This document shows, one piece after another, positions 23,469 to 28,629 of a stretch of DNA of 28,629 nt (position 1 is its first letter; each line of letters opens with the position of its first letter). The notes beneath the pieces are model-generated. The model had not been told where the DNA came from and did not search any database. It worked only from the letters and a program-made list of their open reading frames with translations. The position numbers and the translations under genes were made by a program. Origin of the DNA: JACQNR01 sp964533045 (GTDB taxonomy: Bacteria > Acidobacteriota > Terriglobia > UBA7540); NCBI GenBank assembly GCA_964533045.1, contig CAZHKT010000035.1:1-28629 (forward strand). Reading direction: 5' to 3'.

Positions 23469-25738
23469 ATACGCAAGCGAAGCTGCGGCTGATCGTTTTG
23501 GGCATGCATGACGGCGATAGCGGCCATGTTCACGATTTCCTCCACCTCGGCGCCGCGCTGCAAGACATAGACGGGACGCGCCATGCCCATCAGGATGGGT
23601 CCCAGCGCTTCCGCGCCGCCGATTCGCATCATCAGTTTGTAGGCAATATTGCCGGCTTCCAGGTCGGGAAAGATGAGCACGTTCGCCCCTCCCCGCAGGG
23701 CGGCGAAGGGATAATCGTGCTCAATGATCTCCGGCACCACCGCCGTATCGGCCTGCATTTCGCCGTCCACCATCAGGCGGGGCTCGCGCTGCCGGACCAA
23801 CTCCGTCGCCCGCCGCACCTTTTCGCTGAGCGGGTGCTTGGTGCTGCCGAAATTGGAAAAGGAAAGCATTGCCACGCGGGGTTCGATGTTAAATTTCCGC
23901 GCCTCTTCGGCAGCCAGGATCGCGATCTCTGCCAGTTCCTCCGAGGTGGGTTCAATATTCACGGTAGTGTCGGCAAAGAAGTAGACGTCCTTCTTGGTCG
24001 CCAGCACGTAGAGGCCGGAGACCTTGTGCACGCCTTCGCGCATGCCGATCACCTGAAGCGCCGGTCGGATGGTGTCGGGATAGTGCTGCGAAACCCCGGC
24101 GAGGAAACCATCGGCATGGCCCATGCGGACCATCATGGAGCCGTAATAATTCTGGTTGAGCAGGAGCTCCTTGGCTTCGCTGCGCGTCACGCCGCGTCGC
24201 TGGCGCAACCGGAAGAACTCTTCCGCATAGCTTTCGAGTTGCGGGGATGACTGGGGATCAATGATTTCGGCGTGCAGCTTGCCGAGGTTCAACTCGTCCA
24301 GCTTGGCCTCGATGACGTCGCGGCGTCCGAGCAGGATTGGCTCCGCGATGCCCTCCGCCGCCAGACGATAACTGGCTCGCAGGATCTTTTCGTGCTCACC
24401 CTCCGAGAAGACGACGCGCTTGGGGGCCGTTCGGGCCTTGTGGCGCACGCTTTGCATGACCTCGTAGGTCCGTCCCAGGCGTCGCGACAGGGCGTCGCGA
24501 TACTCTTCGATATCGAGCTCAACCTGGGCCACGCCGCTCTTCATGGCGGCTTCTGCCACCGCCGCCGATTCCCAGATCAGGACGCGCGGGTCAAAGGGTT
24601 TGGGAATGATGTACTCGGGGCCGAATTGCAGCCGTCCGCCGCCGTAAGCACGCAGCACGGAGTCCGGCACGTCTTCCTTCGCCAGCGCGGCCAGGGAGCG
24701 CGTGGCCGCGATCTTCATTTCGTTGTTGATGGTCCGGGCGCGGACGTCCAGCGCCCCCCGGAAGATAAAGGGGAATCCCAGGAGATTGTTCACCTGATTG
24801 GGGAAGTCGGAGCGTCCGGTGGCGATCACCGCATCGGGCCGCGCCGCGCGCGCCTCCGGATAGGAAATCTCCGGCACGGGATTCGCCAGGGCGAAGATGA
24901 TGGGGCGGTCGGCCATGCTCTTTACCATCGCGGCGGAAACCGTGCCCCCGGTCGAGAGCCCCACGAAAACATCGGCGCCTTGCATCGCCTGCTCGAGCGT
25001 CCGCAGGCTCGTTTTCGCCGCCAGGCGCGCGTTGTAAGGATTAATACCCTCCTGACGGCCCTCGTAGAGGACGCCGTAGACATCGCACATCACGATGTTG
25101 TCACGGCGCACGCCGAGGCTGATGAAGTGCGCGGCAGTGGCAAGACCGGCGGCGCCGGCGCCGCTGAACACGACGCGAACCGCAGCCACATCCTTGCCCA
25201 CAATCTCGAGCGCATTGAGCAGCGCGGCGCCCGCAATGATCGCCGTGCCGTGCTGGTCGTCATGAAATACGGGAATCTGAAGTGACCGGCGCAGGGTTTC
25301 TTCGATGTGGAAGCAATCGGGCGCCTGAATGTCTTCCAGGTTGATGGCGCCCACCGTTGGCTCGAGCATCCGGCAAAAGCGGATGACGTCCTCAGCGTTG
25401 GGAGCGTTGATCTCGAGATCGAAAACATCAATGTCGGCCAGGCGCTTGAAGAGCACCGCCTTGCCTTCCATTACCGGCTTTCCCGCCAGGGGGCCGATAT
25501 TGCCGAGGCCCAGCACCCGTGTTCCGTTGGTGACCACCGCCACCAGGTTTCCGCGCGCCGTGTAATCGTACACTTTGCTGGGATCCCGCTTGATTTCCAG
25601 GCACGGTTCGGCCACCCCCGGCGTATAGGCCAGGCTCAAGTCCCATTGCGTGTGGCATGGCTTGGAGGCAACGACTTCGATCTTGCCCCGTCGGCCCTGA
25701 CGGTGGTAGTCCAGCACATCTTGCTTGCGGATTTCCAT
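23465..25738 (-). CDS. maeB: NADP-dependent malic enzyme with C-terminal phosphotransacetylase-like domain (MaeB)
   Basis: This enzyme decarboxylates malate to pyruvate with reduction of NADP in the cytoplasm. The 757-aa two-part protein has a malic enzyme half (about 1-410) with SLAYTPGVAEPC (Tyr38), GKAVLFK (Lys93), NLEDIQAPDCF (Glu135, Asp136), HDDQHGTA (Asp160/161) and dinucleotide motif SGAGAAGLATA (192-202). The second half (about 430-757) resembles phosphate acetyltransferase, which in MaeB proteins binds acetyl-CoA as an allosteric regulator rather than acting as an enzyme. The ATG is preceded by GGAGGGG, which decides against the in-frame start six codons earlier. It is upstream of the mutase cassette, separated by a repeat-bearing gap of 283 bases. 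Confidence 0.96.
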   Translation of the reverse strand: MEIRKQDVLDYHRQGRRGKIEVVASKPCHTQWDLSLAYTPGVAEPCLEIKRDPSKVYDYTARGNLVAVVTNGTRVLGLGNIGPLAGKPVMEGKAVLFKRLADIDVFDLEINAPNAEDVIRFCRMLEPTVGAINLEDIQAPDCFHIEETLRRSLQIPVFHDDQHGTAIIAGAALLNALEIVGKDVAAVRVVFSGAGAAGLATAAHFISLGVRRDNIVMCDVYGVLYEGRQEGINPYNARLAAKTSLRTLEQAMQGADVFVGLSTGGTVSAAMVKSMADRPIIFALANPVPEISYPEARAARPDAVIATGRSDFPNQVNNLLGFPFIFRGALDVRARTINNEMKIAATRSLAALAKEDVPDSVLRAYGGGRLQFGPEYIIPKPFDPRVLIWESAAVAEAAMKSGVAQVELDIEEYRDALSRRLGRTYEVMQSVRHKARTAPKRVVFSEGEHEKILRASYRLAAEGIAEPILLGRRDVIEAKLDELNLGKLHAEIIDPQSSPQLESYAEEFFRLRQRRGVTRSEAKELLLNQNYYGSMMVRMGHADGFLAGVSQHYPDTIRPALQVIGMREGVHKVSGLYVLATKKDVYFFADTTVNIEPTSEELAEIAILAAEEARKFNIEPRVAMLSFSNFGSTKHPLSEKVRRATELVRQREPRLMVDGEMQADTAVVPEIIEHDYPFAALRGGANVLIFPDLEAGNIAYKLMMRIGGAEALGPILMGMARPVYVLQRGAEVEEIVNMAAIAVMHAQNDQPQLRLRI

Positions 25739-25906
25739 GAACCCCTCCGGCAACACTTGGGCGAGCGAGATCGGGCCGAAAAAAATCTATCACACAATTG
25801 AGTCCGATGCTCACCACTGGCTTGCGCCAACCTCGGCTCAATGCTAAGGTGAGCGCGTCACGAGCCGCACGCTCCGGCGGACTCGCGGGCAAGCCAGCAG
25901 GCGGGC

Positions 25907-25912
25907 AGGAGG
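25907..25912 (+). promoter_or_regulatory. Ribosome binding site for a TTG start
   Basis: A perfect AGGAGG stands six bases before the TTG at 25919. No in-frame ATG occurs close by on the upstream side, so this site decides the start of the NTF2-like gene. Confidence 0.75.
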
Positions 25913-25918
25913 AATCCC

Positions 25919-26320
25919 TTGGCAGCCACTTCCCGGCAGGCCGTGCGTCACGTCATCCTTGAGGCCATGAAGAACTGGTCCAACTTGGACGCCGACGCCA
26001 ATCGGGCCTACTACACCTCCAGCGACCGGGCGGTGTTCTTCGATTTCACTCCCATGCAATACGTCGGCTGGAAGACCTATGTGCGAGAAATCAAGAGGGT
26101 TCAGGAATCAATCCGAAGATTCCGCATCTCGCTCAACAAGGATTTGACCATCCAGGTACGAGGGAAGTTGGCCTACGCGCACGGAACCTGGAAGATGGAT
26201 TTCCAGTTTGTGGACGGTTCGCGGAAGCGGCTGCGCGGCCGGCTGACCGAGGTTCTTGAGAAGTGCCGGGGGAAATGGATGATTGTTCACGAACACGCTT
26301 CCGTTCCGACCCCCCATTAA
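25919..26320 (+). CDS. NTF2/SnoaL-like (DUF4440-type) protein
   Basis: This 133-aa small alpha+beta protein is of the nuclear-transport-factor-2-like superfamily. The pattern is an N-terminal helix (AVRHVILEAMKNWSNLDADA), YYTSSDRAVFFDFTPMQYVG, a helix WKTYVREIKRV, and beta strands including LAYAHGTWKMDFQF and the closing GKWMIVHEHAS. The last strand with 'W.IvHeH.S' is characteristic of the DUF4440/SnoaL-3 group, which includes small-molecule binders and many proteins of unknown role. No signal peptide is seen. The TTG start is supported by a perfect AGGAGG. It lies 22 bases before the Tat-exported TIM-barrel gene, so the two are likely co-transcribed. Confidence 0.87.
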   Translation: MAATSRQAVRHVILEAMKNWSNLDADANRAYYTSSDRAVFFDFTPMQYVGWKTYVREIKRVQESIRRFRISLNKDLTIQVRGKLAYAHGTWKMDFQFVDGSRKRLRGRLTEVLEKCRGKWMIVHEHASVPTPH

Positions 26321-26342
26321 TGCCTGCAAAGAGAAACTGGCG

Positions 26343-27227
26343 ATGGGATATCAGGACCGCAGAACGTTTCTGGAGATGGCGGCGTTCGGGGCACTCGCCC
26401 TGGGGCGACGCGCGAGGGGAGCCGCCGCCGCGGGCGGTGTCCGCTTCGGCGTGCGCGGGCCGTTTGAGCAGAAGACGATCCGCGAGCGCGCCCTGCTCCT
26501 GCAGAAGCTGGGCTACGACGGGCTTGAACTCGGCCCAGAATTCCTGGACCAGTCTCCGGATGCCATCTTGGAACAAGTGAAGGGCACCGGGATTGTCATC
26601 AGCGCGATTGTGGGTTCCATCAAGCTGCTCGACCTGGACCCTGCCGTCCGCGCCCAGGCCATCGCGACCGACCGCAAGCGCCTGGAAATGGCCAGGGCCC
26701 TGGGAGCCAGCGGCGTCATCGAAGTTCCGGTTTTCGGGCCGAACCTGTTTCAGGATTTGTCACCTGTCATGAATCCGCTCGAAATAAAGGACCGCCTGCT
26801 GGTGGCCGGGCTGCGACAGCTCATTCCCGATGTGGCGCGCACGGGCGTCAACATCCTCATTGAACCGCTCACCCACAAGGAAACGCATTACATGAACCTT
26901 CAGCAGCACGGCGCCGCCATCATCCGTGAAGTGGCCGCGACCGGGTTCAAGCTGCTTTCCGATTTCTATCACATGCAGATGGAAGAGAAGGATATCGGCG
27001 AAACGCTGCGGAAGTACGGCCGCCACACCGGCTATGTGCATTTGGCCGACGGGGTGAAGCGCACCGAGCCCGGGTCGCTGCCTTTTGATTATCGTCCCGG
27101 CTTCCGGGCGCTAAAGCAGTGGGGATTCTCGGGCTGGCTGACGGTCGAGAGTCACGCGACCGACAACGCCGAAGGCGCGTTGCGCCGTGCCCTCAGGTAT
27201 TTGAAGCGACAATGGGAAGAGGCTTAA
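26343..27227 (+). CDS. Tat-exported xylose-isomerase-like TIM-barrel protein
   Basis: This 294-aa protein belongs to the sugar phosphate isomerase/epimerase (AP endonuclease 2-like) superfamily. Its N-terminus MGYQDRRTFLEMAAFGALAL is a twin-arginine signal, so it is folded before export to the periplasm. The barrel has FGVRGP, GYDGLELGPE, IEPLTHKETHYM (Glu174), LLSDFYHMQ (Asp207, His210), YVHLADG (His233) and LTVESHA (Glu269), which form the metal-binding set of the fold. The ATG at 26343 puts the RR pair at residues 6-7; the in-frame ATG at 26283 lies inside the preceding gene and has no support. The substrate is unknown. Similar exported barrels are common in acidobacteria and planctomycetes. 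Confidence 0.92.
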   Translation: MGYQDRRTFLEMAAFGALALGRRARGAAAAGGVRFGVRGPFEQKTIRERALLLQKLGYDGLELGPEFLDQSPDAILEQVKGTGIVISAIVGSIKLLDLDPAVRAQAIATDRKRLEMARALGASGVIEVPVFGPNLFQDLSPVMNPLEIKDRLLVAGLRQLIPDVARTGVNILIEPLTHKETHYMNLQQHGAAIIREVAATGFKLLSDFYHMQMEEKDIGETLRKYGRHTGYVHLADGVKRTEPGSLPFDYRPGFRALKQWGFSGWLTVESHATDNAEGALRRALRYLKRQWEEA

Positions 27228-27242
27228 ATCGCCCGCTTCCGC

Positions 27243-28629
27243 TCAGGGTTGCAGGTCCACGGGAATATCTCGCGTCCACTCGATGCCGTTTGCCAGCTTG
27301 ATGCGAACCGTCAGAAACCAGAGGATCCGATTTCCCACGGACAAGAAGGTCGGGGGAGCCCCACGCGGCACGGCGAACCTTCCCGAGAGATTGGCGCTCT
27401 CCTGGGGGAGAAGTGTGCGTCCCGAGGCCAGTGTCGCTTTCTGGCTGTAGACACGGGCGACGCGTGCGTTGCGGTGCTTCTTGTTCTGCGTTCGCCATGC
27501 TTCGGCCCGCGCCGTCAGCGTGTCCACATCCAACGCCGGCACACTCTTGAAGTAATCCTCCACGACTTCGTAGGTTTCGAACGTCGCCGTCGCTTCTTCC
27601 AGCGCAACGGGGAGGCTGGGGCGGAAATCGAGAGAGAATCGCAACTCGTCGCCGCAGCGCGGCCGTTCCGGCGAAAGCGCATGTTCCACACGGCCGAGCG
27701 CCATGGCAGTCCTGATAAAGCGCCAGGAGGGCCGGATGCTGCCTCTCGCCGCAGCCGCCATGATCAATCCCGCCACTGCTGCGGTGAGGAAGACGGCGGC
27801 CTCCGGACCCCGGGGTTGGCGATAGAAGTTCAGTCCCCCCACCGCCATCAAAAGCACGCCTAGTGCAACGAAGCCGAGTGAGGACACGCTTCGCGCCCAG
27901 CCGCGTTGTGAGTCGTCCGGCGGCGATTTGCGCCAATACTTCCCGGGCAGGCGGCGGGGCGGCGCGCCGGATTCGACGTTCCGCATGGCGAGCCGATTCA
28001 ATGCCTCACGGCGGCGCTGGCGCCACTGCCCACGAAGGATGGCGCCTGCGGTGTGCACCGCTCCCAGGATGACGATGCTCCAAACCAGATCGCTGCCCAC
28101 GGCACTCAAGCGGCCCAATTCGCTCAGGCCGATGAAGTAGAGAATGATGAGCGCCAGTACGCCGAGCGTGAAGAGGCCGCTCAGCCAGTTCAGGGCGGTA
28201 TAGGCCGCGGGAGTAGTGAAGCGTGCCGACACCGGCCGGTAGGAGGGTGGTCCCAGGGCCGCGAACGGATTGTAGATGCTGCCGATATCGAACCAGGGGC
28301 CGGAGGCGTCCGGCTGCCCGTGCGCCAGCTCGAACTTCACTGTGGCAGAAGTATCTTTGCGGGCCGGCAAATCGGCGGTGGCCGTCAGGTACCAGCGAAT
28401 ATTAAACAGCTCGCCCTCATAGCTGAGCGGCCCCGCGGGCGCCGCAAAATCAAAAGCATGCGAAACCTTCTCATTGTTCCGCCACGCGCCGCCGGGAAAC
28501 AGGATCGTCTCGTAATCCGCGGCGTCCTCGGGTCCTCTGCCGCGTGCCGCCCAGCGGGCGATAAGGGTCACCTTGCGGCATTTCATATCCATGCCGGGAA
28601 GGATTTCAACGGTGCCTTTGATCCGCTCG
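27243..28629 (-). CDS. Four-helix membrane protein with arrestin-like N-terminal domain (partial, 5' end outside window)
   Basis: The reading frame has no stop up to the window edge and codes for ERIKGTVEILPG before the first in-window Met (28592), so the true start is outside. Counted from that Met, residues 1-125 are beta-rich with LSYEGELFNIRWYLTATADL, like the 'Sy.G....v.Wyv.a' strand of arrestin-type domains. Four membrane helices follow (about 137-156, 167-187, 237-256 and 264-283), with a basic loop between helices 2 and 3. A second beta-rich domain (about 300-449) contains LRFSLDFRPSLPVALEEATA and ends in WTRDIPVDLQP. The function is unknown. It is convergent with the TIM-barrel gene, with only 15 bases between stops. 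Confidence 0.85.
   Translation of the reverse strand, partial: ERIKGTVEILPGMDMKCRKVTLIARWAARGRGPEDAADYETILFPGGAWRNNEKVSHAFDFAAPAGPLSYEGELFNIRWYLTATADLPARKDTSATVKFELAHGQPDASGPWFDIGSIYNPFAALGPPSYRPVSARFTTPAAYTALNWLSGLFTLGVLALIILYFIGLSELGRLSAVGSDLVWSIVILGAVHTAGAILRGQWRQRRREALNRLAMRNVESGAPPRRLPGKYWRKSPPDDSQRGWARSVSSLGFVALGVLLMAVGGLNFYRQPRGPEAAVFLTAAVAGLIMAAAARGSIRPSWRFIRTAMALGRVEHALSPERPRCGDELRFSLDFRPSLPVALEEATATFETYEVVEDYFKSVPALDVDTLTARAEAWRTQNKKHRNARVARVYSQKATLASGRTLLPQESANLSGRFAVPRGAPPTFLSVGNRILWFLTVRIKLANGIEWTRDIPVDLQP

Noticed and set aside
1..28629. CRISPR array, prophage, transposase or toxin-antitoxin genes
   Set aside because: No regularly spaced repeats, and no integrase, transposase or toxin-like reading frames were found in either strand.

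Overview
The window most likely comes from an uncultured, GC-rich (by eye about 60%) member of the Acidobacteriota. The indications are a TonB receptor that begins with a carboxypeptidase-regulatory-like domain, a tandem pair of secreted coiled-coil proteins with the 'SVRVxxNDN' signature I associate with acidobacteria, palindromic 'cattccgag/cgaggaatct' repeats, and menaquinone-type respiration genes. This placement is inference; no rRNA or other strong marker is present.

Layout. 51-2462 (minus): cydAB, a short-Q-loop cytochrome bd quinol oxidase. 2643-2758 (plus): a promoter and tRNA-Glu(CTC). 2800-2934: a nested palindromic repeat. 2937-5126 (minus): a TonB-dependent receptor. 5345-5611 (plus): an 88-aa orphan. 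5670-7469 (minus): a GAF-GAF-SpoIIE phosphatase with a clear promoter. 7470-7842: a structured intergenic region holding a 17-bp copy of the tRNA-Glu 3' end. 7843-9683 (plus): aroB-menG, overlapping. 9751-10920 (minus): two paralogous exported coiled-coil proteins. 11187-14710 (plus): a PurS-PurL fusion and purQ. 14791-15939 (plus): a REC-HD-GYP regulator. 16072-23181 (minus): a long tightly spaced run, read in order of transcription as acyl-CoA mutase large and small subunits, an enoyl-CoA-hydratase-like protein, an SCP2-like protein, a YbgC-type thioesterase, a family 2 glycosyltransferase, a family 4 glycosyltransferase, a prepilin peptidase and a membrane-anchored PAS protein. 23465-25738 (minus): a MaeB-type malic enzyme, separated from the mutase by a 180-bp inverted-repeat-bounded segment. 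25919-27227 (plus): an NTF2-like protein and a Tat-exported TIM-barrel protein. 27243-28629 (minus): a membrane protein with an arrestin-like N-terminus, cut by the window edge.

How the genes fit together. Most of the window is housekeeping: respiration, shikimate pathway, menaquinone, purines and C4/C3 carbon balance. The most informative part is the acyl-CoA cassette at 19508-23181. It would usually be labelled methylmalonyl-CoA mutase, but the residues that decide substrate (Phe85 and Gln203) match isobutyryl-CoA mutase. It is co-transcribed with a hydratase-fold protein lacking both catalytic glutamates, an SCP2-like protein and a thioesterase. This suggests a branched/straight-chain acyl-CoA or lipid-related pathway that I cannot name. 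No phage genes, integrase, transposase or CRISPR array was seen.
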